Assembly (NCBI GenBank): GCA_934646115.1
Contig: CAKUEM010000007.1
Span: forward strand, 1 to 50,902
Length of the DNA: 50,902 nucleotides
Direction: 5' to 3'
Origin: an uncultured Oscillospiraceae bacterium
GTDB taxonomy: Bacteria > Bacillota > Clostridia > Oscillospirales > JAAYXM01
Part shown: one piece after another, positions 42,274 to 50,902 of the stretch
Layout: every line of letters starts with the position of its first letter
Numbering within the stretch: position 1 is the stretch's first letter
Notes under the pieces: generated by a model
What the model was told of the DNA's origin: nothing
Seen by the model: the letters and a program-made list of their open reading frames with translations, nothing else
The model's database searches: none
Made by a program: the position numbers and the translations under genes

Positions 42274-45200
42274 ATGCAAATGGGAAAAAGACGCGCAATG
42301 AGTGCACTTCTTGCGGTGAGCTTGCTGGTAGGCGGATTTGGATATGCGTTTGCGAAGGACAGTACGCGCAGCAGCGCCGCCGATCCGTATCGCAGTATGA
42401 CCGAGGTGGCGGATCGGCGAATTGATGAGAGCCTTTCCGAAACAGTGAAAAAGACCGACCGATATCTGGTGAAATACAAAAGCGGCGCTGCGGCGCGTAC
42501 GGTGCGGCAGAAGTTGGAAGGGCGCATTCAGCAGGAGGAACAGCAGCAGGTATCGCAAATGCAGTCGACGCAGGCGGAGCTTGAGCTTATTATTTTAAAT
42601 GACCCGATTGCGCCCAAAGCCCTGACTGAGGAGCTGAAGGAATTGCATATTGAGGATTCTATTGAATATATTCAACCGGATTTTATTTTGACTTCCTCTG
42701 AGATCCGCATGGAGGTGCAGGAAGACACAGAGCAGGAATATCCGGCGGCGGAGGAGAAAGAGAACGCCGAAGCGCCGCCTGAGAATGACGCGGCAGAAGC
42801 AGAAGAAAATGACAGGTCAGAAGCAGATAAAAATAACATGTCAGAAGGGAAGGAGGATGCGCCGCAGACACAGGAAAACGCGGCGGCAGATCCGGTTTTG
42901 GTGGCGCTTATCGACAGCGGCGTGGATCTGTCACACGAATGGATCTCAGACTTCACGTGGACAAGCGCGCAAGGTACACACGGATGGAACTTCGTTCAAA
43001 ACAGCAGCGAGCTGTTTCAAACGGCGCAGCCGTGGCGTGACGCGCACGGAACGCGAGTGACCGGTATTATCGCGCAGCTCGCGCGCGAGCATGACGTTCC
43101 GCTTGAATTCATGGTTTGCAAGACATTTGAGGGCGGCAGGGCATACACAAGCGATGTGATCGCCGCGATCACGTTTGTACGCGAAAATGGCGCGCGGCTG
43201 ATCAATATGAGCTTCGGCGGAGGCAGCTATAATCCGGCGCTGTATGAAACGATGCGCGATACGGATGCACTTTTTATCACGGCGGCTGGCAACCAGCGGG
43301 CAAACTTAGATGTGCTTCCGGTTTATCCGGCATGCTTTGATTTGCCGAATATCATTCGTGTTGCCTCGGTCAATGCCGACAGCGGGTTTTCTTTCTTTTC
43401 TAATTACAGCGCAGAGCGCGTGGATATTGCGGCGCGTGGGCGCGATGTGATAAGCGCTGCACCGGGCAATCAGAGCGGCGCGTGCACAGGTACGTCGATG
43501 GCGGCGGCTTATGTATCCGGTGTATGCGCGGCGGTTTGGGCGCAGAATGCGGAAATGACTGCGGCGCAGGTGAAAAATCGGGTCTTAACCAGTGCTGACC
43601 GATTTGCGCATCTTCAGGACAAGGTGTGCGGGGGACGGCACGTGAACTTGCAGCATGCGCTGCAAGGCACGGTGGTGCAGGATATCACACAAGTTACCCC
43701 GGCAGAGGACTTTGACCCCACGGGCTACCATCCGACGGACGGCCAGCAGCTGGAACTGTTTGGGTCAAAACAGGCGGTGGCAGGCGCGGTAGGCGGGTCG
43801 CACTATTTGATATTGATGGAGGACGGAACTGTTTGGTCCTTTGGGCGGAACATGTTTGGTCAGCTGGGTACGGGCGAGGGTGTGAATGCATATCATGATG
43901 CGAACCATCCGGTGCAGGTGCTCGGCTTGAGCAACATCATTCAAATTGCGGCGGGGGCAACATACAGTCTGGCGCTTGCCGCAGATGGGACGCTTTGGGA
44001 ATGGGGTCAGCTCATGACGAGCAGCGGAATCGGCGAATGGGAGTTTTCTTCCGTTCCGGTCACGGTCCAGAGCATTGCGAATGTAACAAAAATTGCGGTT
44101 GGCGATGATTCCGCTATGGCGATCGCGAATGGGCGGCAGCTTTACGCATGGGGTTCAGATGCCTCTGGAAAAATTTCAGGCTGTTATGGAGCACAACCGC
44201 AGGTGATGAATGCCGACTTTGAACGGGCGGATCAAATTGCCGTGGGGCATACCATGTCCGGCGTGCGCGATTATTACCGCTTATACGCCATGGGTAGCAA
44301 TAGCGCCGGACAGTTGTGCAAGGGAAACACCACGAGCTATAGCGGATACCAGCAGATCCCGATCGACTCGCTCGGAGATTTTGCAATGGGCGGCGCACAT
44401 ACGATCGCGCGCGGCGGAAGCACGCTTTATGCGTGGGGGAAAAACACAAACGGTCAGCTTGGCGTTTCCAATAATTATACCAATGCAACCACAGCGCAAA
44501 CCCTGACCGGTCTGGGAGTTACACAAATGGCGCTGGGCGCAGAGCATTCGTTGTTTATTCGAAATATAAACGGAACGCCAACGCTTTATGGCTGCGGAGA
44601 CAACAGCGAGAAGCAGTTGGCGGGCCTTTCGGACGAAAAGACGGATGCTATCACGCAGATCTCGCTGCCTGTGGCGGGAACGCTGCAGGCGATCGCCGCG
44701 GGTTTCAAAAACAGCCTTGCCATTTATGACGGACAAGTTTGGGTTTGGGGCAGCAATGTGCCAAAACACATCGACTCAAGCACGAGCGATCCTGTTTGCG
44801 TGCCGGTTTGCGTGGGCAATGTGAATGAGATGGAAGATGAGGACAGCGCGTTTGACCTGGCGTGGCCCTGGTATTATCAGGGCGAATTGCAGGAAGGGAC
44901 AAGCCATGATCAGCTGAAGATTTCGCTTACAGAGGCTGGAATTTATCGCATCACCTGCACTCCGTGGAGCGGGAGGGTGACCGCGTCTATTACTGCTTCA
45001 ACGGGCGGTGAGGTGCAGAGCGTGCAGGTCTCCGGCGGAACGATCATTGCGCAGCTCACGTCGGGCGTATATCAGATTCAGCTTGAAGGCATGACGAGCT
45101 GTCAATACGAGCTGCGAATGGAAAAGGATGAATATTTTGACGGAGTGCAGCAGATCGCGCAGAGCGAAAATGGAGCGCTTGCGCTTGACGCGGAGGGCCA

Positions 45201-46824
45201 CGTATGGGCATGGGGCGCGCTGTATACGAGCTTGCAGGGCGCGACGCATGAGTTTGCAAGTCCGGTTTATGTGCCCGGACTGAGCAATGTGATCCAGATC
45301 GTCCGTGCGGGGCAGACCAATTATGCTCTGCGCGCAGGTGGAGATATTTATATTTGGGGCGAGGTAACGCAATTTCAGGAAAATACGCAGCAGCAGGTGT
45401 TTTATCCCCGCCCGGTCAGGATGATGCAGGCGCCGGGCGCAAAGTATATTGCAGCGTGCGAAGGGGCGCTGCTTGCCGTGAAGATGGACGGTACAGTTTG
45501 GGGATTGGGAAACAACGCAAACCAGCGCATCTGCGCAGATTCCGAACGAAGATATGTGAACGCGTGGACGCAGGTAGCTGGGATCTCCGACGTAGAACAA
45601 GTTGCGCTGGGTTACGATGCGTGCGCGGCGCTGAAAACGGATGGAACGGTTTGGAGCTGGGGTGCCGATCATGTGGCGCTGGGGCGTAGCGCAGGTAGCG
45701 GAGCAGCCATTCCGGCGCAGGTCTCGCCTCTTTCTGATATCGTGCAAATTCGCGCGGGGATACATCACATGCTTGCGCTTAGAGAGAATGGCACGGTGAG
45801 TGCATGGGGATCGGGTGCATACGGTCAGTTCGGCGATGGGACAAGCGGCATGGAGAGTTGGTTGCCTATACAAGCGATGATAGTATCCAATGTGACGGAT
45901 ATTGACGCGGGAAAATATCATAGCGTGGCGCGGCAGAGCGACGGCAAGTTGTTTGCGTGGGGGCGCAGCAATCTGGGCCAATGCGAAACGGAGGAAGAGA
46001 GCGTGCCGATCCCGCGGCGCATTATCTCGTGGCAGACAGGAGAACGCATCTTTGCCGGAGCGGAAACGACCTTTGCGCTCTGCGGCGAAGTTTACGGAAT
46101 GGGAAGTAATGGAGGCAGCGTGCTTGGAACATGGGGTGAGAGCAGCGCGCAGGCTACACTGCTGCCCGCTGCCTATAAAAACGATACGTCAGCACGTGCA
46201 AGAACGCTGAGCCTGCGCGGAGGCAGCAACTTTGCGGTTGGCGCGACATTGCCGGAGGGCGCAGCGTCGTATTACACTCTGAGTACCGGCACGAGCGCCC
46301 GCATCATGCTGCGCGGCCAGGGCATGACCTATAAAATTTACGATGTTGCAGGTGTGCTTTTGCAAAGCGGCAGCTGCAGCGGTGCGCAGCCGATCACGCT
46401 TGAGAGCAATTCAGATTATACGCTGGAATTGACAACGGCACAGCGCGCGATTTTCGGCATCGCGCCGCTGCAAAATGCAGAGGAAAGTAGCGTTTCGCTC
46501 AGCCCTTCGGCCAACGGAGCAACCTATCGGATCATCGTGGAAGGAGAAAACCTGTCTGGTTTTGGCACCTACAGCGTGATATACGACGCAGACGCGCTTG
46601 AACTGATTTCCGCCTGTGCAATCGGCGACGGCTCGGCAAGCACCGAAAACTTGGCGGCGCTTGGAATTCAAATTTTAGAGCAGACGCCGGGTGTGCTGCG
46701 ATTCAAACGAACACGTGAGATTCCCGAGGGCGCGCGTTGGTCGGGAGCGATCAACATGATTTGCGTGCGCGCAAAAAAGGCGGGAGATACGACGCTGTAT
46801 TTGTTGACCGGGGCGCAGTCATAG
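42274..46824 (+). CDS. Secreted S8 subtilase with two RCC1 propellers and a cohesin-like C-terminus
   Basis: A 1516-residue exported protein. Domains in order: signal peptide (1-27, ending YAFA); I9-like propeptide (about 62-134, RYLVKYKSG to IQPDF); acidic Glu-rich spacer (140-205); S8 protease with Asp214 (ALIDSGVD), His258 (AHGTRVTG), oxyanion Asn340 (AAGNQ) and Ser408 (GTSMAA), all intact; seven RCC1 blades (about 505-845; each has a DGTVWSFG-like strand); a beta-sandwich of about 100 residues; seven more RCC1 blades (about 955-1285); a second beta-sandwich (about 1300-1400); a cohesin-like domain (1408-1516). No LPXTG or SLH anchor is seen. The ATG at 42274 follows GGCGGGGG; an ATG two codons later is possible. 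The YD-repeat gene follows by 27 nt. Confidence 0.9.
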   Translation: MQMGKRRAMSALLAVSLLVGGFGYAFAKDSTRSSAADPYRSMTEVADRRIDESLSETVKKTDRYLVKYKSGAAARTVRQKLEGRIQQEEQQQVSQMQSTQAELELIILNDPIAPKALTEELKELHIEDSIEYIQPDFILTSSEIRMEVQEDTEQEYPAAEEKENAEAPPENDAAEAEENDRSEADKNNMSEGKEDAPQTQENAAADPVLVALIDSGVDLSHEWISDFTWTSAQGTHGWNFVQNSSELFQTAQPWRDAHGTRVTGIIAQLAREHDVPLEFMVCKTFEGGRAYTSDVIAAITFVRENGARLINMSFGGGSYNPALYETMRDTDALFITAAGNQRANLDVLPVYPACFDLPNIIRVASVNADSGFSFFSNYSAERVDIAARGRDVISAAPGNQSGACTGTSMAAAYVSGVCAAVWAQNAEMTAAQVKNRVLTSADRFAHLQDKVCGGRHVNLQHALQGTVVQDITQVTPAEDFDPTGYHPTDGQQLELFGSKQAVAGAVGGSHYLILMEDGTVWSFGRNMFGQLGTGEGVNAYHDANHPVQVLGLSNIIQIAAGATYSLALAADGTLWEWGQLMTSSGIGEWEFSSVPVTVQSIANVTKIAVGDDSAMAIANGRQLYAWGSDASGKISGCYGAQPQVMNADFERADQIAVGHTMSGVRDYYRLYAMGSNSAGQLCKGNTTSYSGYQQIPIDSLGDFAMGGAHTIARGGSTLYAWGKNTNGQLGVSNNYTNATTAQTLTGLGVTQMALGAEHSLFIRNINGTPTLYGCGDNSEKQLAGLSDEKTDAITQISLPVAGTLQAIAAGFKNSLAIYDGQVWVWGSNVPKHIDSSTSDPVCVPVCVGNVNEMEDEDSAFDLAWPWYYQGELQEGTSHDQLKISLTEAGIYRITCTPWSGRVTASITASTGGEVQSVQVSGGTIIAQLTSGVYQIQLEGMTSCQYELRMEKDEYFDGVQQIAQSENGALALDAEGHVWAWGALYTSLQGATHEFASPVYVPGLSNVIQIVRAGQTNYALRAGGDIYIWGEVTQFQENTQQQVFYPRPVRMMQAPGAKYIAACEGALLAVKMDGTVWGLGNNANQRICADSERRYVNAWTQVAGISDVEQVALGYDACAALKTDGTVWSWGADHVALGRSAGSGAAIPAQVSPLSDIVQIRAGIHHMLALRENGTVSAWGSGAYGQFGDGTSGMESWLPIQAMIVSNVTDIDAGKYHSVARQSDGKLFAWGRSNLGQCETEEESVPIPRRIISWQTGERIFAGAETTFALCGEVYGMGSNGGSVLGTWGESSAQATLLPAAYKNDTSARARTLSLRGGSNFAVGATLPEGAASYYTLSTGTSARIMLRGQGMTYKIYDVAGVLLQSGSCSGAQPITLESNSDYTLELTTAQRAIFGIAPLQNAEESSVSLSPSANGATYRIIVEGENLSGFGTYSVIYDADALELISACAIGDGSASTENLAALGIQILEQTPGVLRFKRTREIPEGARWSGAINMICVRAKKAGDTTLYLLTGAQS

Positions 46825-46851
46825 CGCATTGTGGAATATAGGGGGGATTTT

Positions 46852-49800
46852 ATGAAAAAGCTGATTGCTATTTGCTGCATTTTTTGCCTGCTGCTTCAAA
46901 CTCCGGGCATGACGGAGCTGGCATATGCAATAGAAAATGAAGAGAATTCCGCACCGCAGGTCGATACGACCACGGCAGACTATCCGCTACTTGGAAAGCA
47001 CGGGATTAATACGGCACGCTTGGAAAAAGCAGAAAAGTATTCCAGGCTTTCTGAGCAGGAGAAGCTGACGGTCAGCGCGTATTATGGGATTTCTGCCGCG
47101 CTGTTCTCTGCGTGTGAGGCGCAGGGCTGCTCTTTGCTGGAGAGTGTGCAGATCGCGAAAAAGTGCATGATGTTTTCGATGCCTCCGGCGGAGTATCTGG
47201 AGTTTGCTGCGGCATATCAGGATGCGCAGATTGCGGACGAGCAGCTTACGCAGTATATGGAAAGCAAAGAAAAGCTTTCGCAGCAGGCGCAGGGCGAAGT
47301 GCTTGCGTTGATGCGGAAGGGGTATCGGTTTGATAATCTGATCTGGGCGCTTGCTGTTGCGCAAAAGGTTCCCTGTGCATTGGCTGATATTATCCAGGAG
47401 GAGAGCGCCGTTTCGACAGATCATGAATTTGCGCAGTTTTGCGACAGCTATTGCGTAGATGCGCAGGCGCTGGATGACACCCTGCGGGATGCGGGAAAAA
47501 GCAGAAGCGCACTGATGGATGAGGTGCATTCGCCCGATCGGGTGCCGCCGGCGCAAAATGAAGTGCAGAGCAATCAGACGGTTGGGATCGATGCGCCGCG
47601 TATTCCGAATCAGCACGAGTTTATCAGCGCGCCCGCGCTTTATTTTGCAGACCAGAATGAAATGGTTTCTGCGACGAGCGGAACATTTTCATATCGCAAA
47701 AACATTGTGGATTGGAAAGGGAAAAACGGCCTGGATCTAACGCTGGATCTGGTATTTCAGTCCGGAACAAATTTGTATCACGGGGTAAATCCGCTCAATT
47801 TGGAAGATGTTCGCGATTGGTATTCCAAAAACAGCGCGCTCGAGAGCGGGACAGTGTATCTCCCCAGTCAGATCACATCGACGTTTGGGGCGGGTTGGTC
47901 GCTCGATCTGCCGAGTGTTACGTCGGTGCTTGAGCTTGACAATCCGGACAACCCCAACGCGACTTCCAAGCATAGTGTGCAGTATTACAATATGCCAAAC
48001 GGCGGGAAATATAAAATCCAAAACAACGCGCTGGTGGGCTATCCGAAAAACGATGTGACAGTGAATGCAAACCCCACCGAGGTGTTGGAGGACGGAACGG
48101 TCGTTGGCTATGTGTTTACTTATACGAGCGGCCGATATGAGAAATACGACCTGCGCGGGAATATCTGCGTGGTGGGCGATAAATATGGCAATGAAATTCG
48201 ATACACTTACCATGATGAGGAGGGTGCCTATTATTACGGCGAGCTTGAGAGCGTGCGCGATTCGCTGGGCAGAGTGCTGACATTTTCGTACGGCACGGTT
48301 GCAAGCGGCGACCGCGGAGTCGCTGTGCGTTTCAACAGCGCAGAGCGAAGCGAAATTCTCATGACATTTTACTCCACGCCGAATACAAACGGGATCTACA
48401 CCCTGAACATGCTCATGCCTGGCATCGAGGGGAAGGAATTCTCTTATGAAATCAAGGAAGTACAGTGCATTGACCGTCTGTATGAAGGCTCGCTGAGCGA
48501 GATCAATGGGGTCAACCAGGTCATCAACATGACCAAAATTACTTATATCACCGGTCTGCAAAGCCACTATCGCTATGAGCTTTGCGCTGCAAATAATGGG
48601 CAGCGCGGCGCGAAGCAGACCTATCGCGTGTGCGAGCGATATGAAACAGACCCCACAAAGCCGGATGAAAGCACGAATGGCGTGGACGGACTTGAAAAGT
48701 TAAAAACGCGCACTTTCTCCTATCAGGGCGATTATTCCGGGTATGGAACGCGAATCAGCGTGTCGGAGGATCAGAAAGCCCTGTATGCAGACCCAAACAA
48801 TCTGCCTGAGAGCCATACCTATTCCGTGTGGCGGACGGAAAACGGCGTCCGCACCGAGACCATTTATAATCACAAACACATGCCAAAACAGATTAGAACG
48901 GTCAATATGTCGACCGGCGCGCTGCTTTCTGAGCAGCAGATCACATATGACAGCTATCTGCTGCCAGTTTCGCAAACAACAACGACCGGGCAGGTCACGT
49001 CGACCGAAACGATGCAAAATGATGCATACGGCAACGTGGTCAAGCAATGGAGCACGCGCGCGGGCGGCGCGCAAAACGCAGAGTATCTCACGCAATCTAC
49101 ATATGATGCACGCTTTAATCAGCTGACGGCGCGCACCTGGAAAAAGGATGAAAACACGACTGTGCAGGAGGTGTACACCCTTTCGGAGGATGGGAAGCAT
49201 CCGGTGCAGAAGGAAGTAAAGGTGAACGGCGCAACCGCCGAAAAAACGGGCTATCTCTATGATACTTATGGCAATGTCACGGAAGAGCGGCGCTACACAT
49301 CAGAAACGCAATTCCTCGCCACGCACTATAGCTATACCGACACGGCGGGGATCGCGCGCCCGGAATGGATGAACTTTAACGGTGCGCATCTGACCGGCGT
49401 ATGGCAGGATGGCGGAACGGATATCGATGGCGGCGCGATCGGCACAATCGCAGAGTATTATGAGTATGACCTGTATGGAAACCGCGTGAAGGCAACGGAT
49501 GCGCGAAACCATACCACGCAGTATGAATATGACGCGCACCGCCGCGTAACAAAAATTACGGACGCGCAAAATAAAACAGAACAGTTTGTGCATACCAATC
49601 AATGGATCAAATCGCCCCTTGGCGAGCTTACAGGGACGGATCATACGCTGACATATACGGATAAAAAGGGAACAGTGACCCGGTATGTCTATGACGCGGC
49701 GGCGAATTTGCGCCAGGTGGTCGACGTATCATCCGGCGAGGTGCTGCAGGGCTATGACTATGATAAAAAATACCGGATCATAAAAGAGCGCAATGTGCAG

Positions 49801-50902
49801 CTTGCCACCTCCGGTTATGAGACCAGCTATACCTATGACTGCTTAAACCGTGTGACGCAGAAGGAGACCAAAAATCAGGCGAACGAAACGATCGCAAAGG
49901 AAACCGCGGCGTATGACGACGGCACGACCGGGGCATATCTCAAAACCACGCATACGATCGTTGGCGATGCTGCTGCGCCGAGCGTCGTGTCCACGCAGTA
50001 TGTCAATGCATATGGCGATGTGGAGAAAATCGGTCATATCACAGGCGGGGAGGAATATTTTGATACCTACACCTATAATTATGTGGGCGAGAAGGTGCAG
50101 GAAAAATCCGCCCGCGCGCAGCAAAAAAACTGGACGGAGGCATACACGAAAAAGTGGGAATATGACTATGCAGGGCGCGTGCTGAAAGAGTATAATGTGG
50201 ATGGCGATTATATTTCCTATCAGTATAATATGCTGGGTCAGAAGGTCAAATTTGGCGATTACCGCGCCAATGCGTCCAGTGCGCCGTATTACACCACCTA
50301 TCAGTATGACGCGGCGGGAAACCTGATTTGCGAAACAACCCCGCAAACCGCATCGCAGAACCGCGTGAGCCAGTATAAATATGACAAAACGGGCAACCGC
50401 ACGTTAGAGCGCATTCTGCGCGATGTGGGAAGCCAAAATCAGCCGATCTATGATGAAACCGCGTATGAGTATGACTTCGCGGGCCATGTCACGCGCGCGG
50501 CATGCGGCACAAGCGAAACGCTGTATACCTATGACGCGCTGGGGCAGTGCCTGACGATGAGCACCGGGTCGACCTCCGAAAAGCATGTAACCAGCTATAC
50601 CTATGACCGGTTCGGCAACAACATCACGGTGACGAGCGCGGGAAAGACCGACCGATATGAATATGACGCAAACGGCCTGCGCACAAAGCATATCGATAAA
50701 GCAGACGTGACGCACAGCTATACGCCCAATGCGCTGGGGCAAATCCGCAGCATCTGGACGCCGAAGAGCGGCACGCGCAGCTTCACCTATACGCTGACCG
50801 GGCAGATTTGGGAGCAGAGCTCCGGCGGTTATTTCATGACGAACACCTATGACGACATGGGGCGGATCAAGCGCGTGACCGAGCCGGGGCTTGAAAAGAA
50901 TT
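46852..50902 (+). CDS. Secreted YD-repeat (Rhs/wall-associated) protein, 3' end beyond window
   Basis: At least 1350 residues, no stop before the window ends. Residues 1-25 form a signal peptide (MKKLIAICCIFCLLLQ then TELAYA). Residues about 30-245 are rich in predicted helices and unlike known domains. Residues about 275-420 form a beta-rich entry segment (FSYRKNIVDWKGKNGLDLTL, then TSTFGAGWSLDLPSV) typical before YD shells. From about residue 430 there are many YD repeats, such as YEYDAHRRVTKITDAQ, YQYDAAGNL, YTYDALGQ, YTYDRFGNN and YEYDANGLR, which in Rhs and TcC proteins wind into a hollow shell. A C-terminal payload or anchor, if present, lies to the right. GGGGGG lies before the ATG at 46852. 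Probably co-transcribed with the subtilase. Confidence 0.9.
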   Translation, partial: MKKLIAICCIFCLLLQTPGMTELAYAIENEENSAPQVDTTTADYPLLGKHGINTARLEKAEKYSRLSEQEKLTVSAYYGISAALFSACEAQGCSLLESVQIAKKCMMFSMPPAEYLEFAAAYQDAQIADEQLTQYMESKEKLSQQAQGEVLALMRKGYRFDNLIWALAVAQKVPCALADIIQEESAVSTDHEFAQFCDSYCVDAQALDDTLRDAGKSRSALMDEVHSPDRVPPAQNEVQSNQTVGIDAPRIPNQHEFISAPALYFADQNEMVSATSGTFSYRKNIVDWKGKNGLDLTLDLVFQSGTNLYHGVNPLNLEDVRDWYSKNSALESGTVYLPSQITSTFGAGWSLDLPSVTSVLELDNPDNPNATSKHSVQYYNMPNGGKYKIQNNALVGYPKNDVTVNANPTEVLEDGTVVGYVFTYTSGRYEKYDLRGNICVVGDKYGNEIRYTYHDEEGAYYYGELESVRDSLGRVLTFSYGTVASGDRGVAVRFNSAERSEILMTFYSTPNTNGIYTLNMLMPGIEGKEFSYEIKEVQCIDRLYEGSLSEINGVNQVINMTKITYITGLQSHYRYELCAANNGQRGAKQTYRVCERYETDPTKPDESTNGVDGLEKLKTRTFSYQGDYSGYGTRISVSEDQKALYADPNNLPESHTYSVWRTENGVRTETIYNHKHMPKQIRTVNMSTGALLSEQQITYDSYLLPVSQTTTTGQVTSTETMQNDAYGNVVKQWSTRAGGAQNAEYLTQSTYDARFNQLTARTWKKDENTTVQEVYTLSEDGKHPVQKEVKVNGATAEKTGYLYDTYGNVTEERRYTSETQFLATHYSYTDTAGIARPEWMNFNGAHLTGVWQDGGTDIDGGAIGTIAEYYEYDLYGNRVKATDARNHTTQYEYDAHRRVTKITDAQNKTEQFVHTNQWIKSPLGELTGTDHTLTYTDKKGTVTRYVYDAAANLRQVVDVSSGEVLQGYDYDKKYRIIKERNVQLATSGYETSYTYDCLNRVTQKETKNQANETIAKETAAYDDGTTGAYLKTTHTIVGDAAAPSVVSTQYVNAYGDVEKIGHITGGEEYFDTYTYNYVGEKVQEKSARAQQKNWTEAYTKKWEYDYAGRVLKEYNVDGDYISYQYNMLGQKVKFGDYRANASSAPYYTTYQYDAAGNLICETTPQTASQNRVSQYKYDKTGNRTLERILRDVGSQNQPIYDETAYEYDFAGHVTRAACGTSETLYTYDALGQCLTMSTGSTSEKHVTSYTYDRFGNNITVTSAGKTDRYEYDANGLRTKHIDKADVTHSYTPNALGQIRSIWTPKSGTRSFTYTLTGQIWEQSSGGYFMTNTYDDMGRIKRVTEPGLEKN

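Overview
The window is a GC-rich chromosomal segment from a Gram-positive bacterium of the phylum Bacillota, most likely class Clostridia. The evidence is the gene content: whiA, yvcK and rapZ in a row, scpA-scpB, DnaE with a PHP domain, BofA next to a YaaL-type DUF2508 protein, a GerW/YtfJ spore protein, a DacF/DacB-type carboxypeptidase, a T-box leader, TTG/GTG starts, strong AGGAGG ribosome sites and consensus TTGACA/TATAAT promoters. BofA and YtfJ suggest a spore former or a recent descendant of one. I cannot fix the genus; an uncultured gut clostridium would fit.

Layout, left to right. 1-1.8 kb: a Gfo/Idh/MocA oxidoreductase and a thioredoxin, each with its own terminator. 1.8-9.8 kb: rpoB and rpoC behind one strong promoter and a roughly 440-nt leader, detached from rplJ-rplL. 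9.8-12.6 kb: a trace of a lost LysR-like gene and a P-type Ca2+ ATPase (minus). 12.7-14.6 kb: pyrE, a tiny DUF3787-like gene, and bofA/yaaL (minus). 14.9-22.5 kb: a tightly packed plus-strand run of a divergent type IIA topoisomerase pair (parE/parC-like), an unknown 264-aa protein, an ABC-F ATPase and a DUF218 membrane protein. 22.7-26.9 kb (minus): an HD hydrolase behind a three-S1-domain protein, then an acyl-CoA synthetase behind an XRE-cupin regulator, the latter pair led by a T-box riboswitch. 27.2-31.3 kb: site-2 protease, scpA, scpB, DUF2953, ytfJ and a D,D-carboxypeptidase. 31.4 kb: an HPr-like protein lacking the phosphorylatable histidine (minus). 31.7-41.4 kb: mtaB, murB, rapZ, yvcK, whiA, dnaE and pfkA. 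41.6 kb: tRNA-Thr(GGU).

The right end (42.3-50.9 kb) differs in character. After a leader carrying a strong intrinsic terminator comes a secreted 1516-residue protein that joins an I9-like propeptide, a subtilisin-type protease, two sets of seven RCC1 blades with beta-sandwich modules, and a cohesin-like C-terminus. It is followed 27 nt later by a secreted YD-repeat (Rhs/wall-associated type) giant that runs off the window. The two look like one operon and are the best candidate for an undescribed surface or secreted system here. The pairing suggests, but does not prove, that the protease acts on the YD-repeat partner or shares its surface location.

Most of the rest is core housekeeping. The points of interest there are regulatory or structural: the T-box in front of a regulator/ligase pair, the histidine-less HPr, the topoisomerase with Ala at the quinolone-sensitive Ser position, and uncoupled operons (rpoBC without rplJL, yaaL-bofA without recR).
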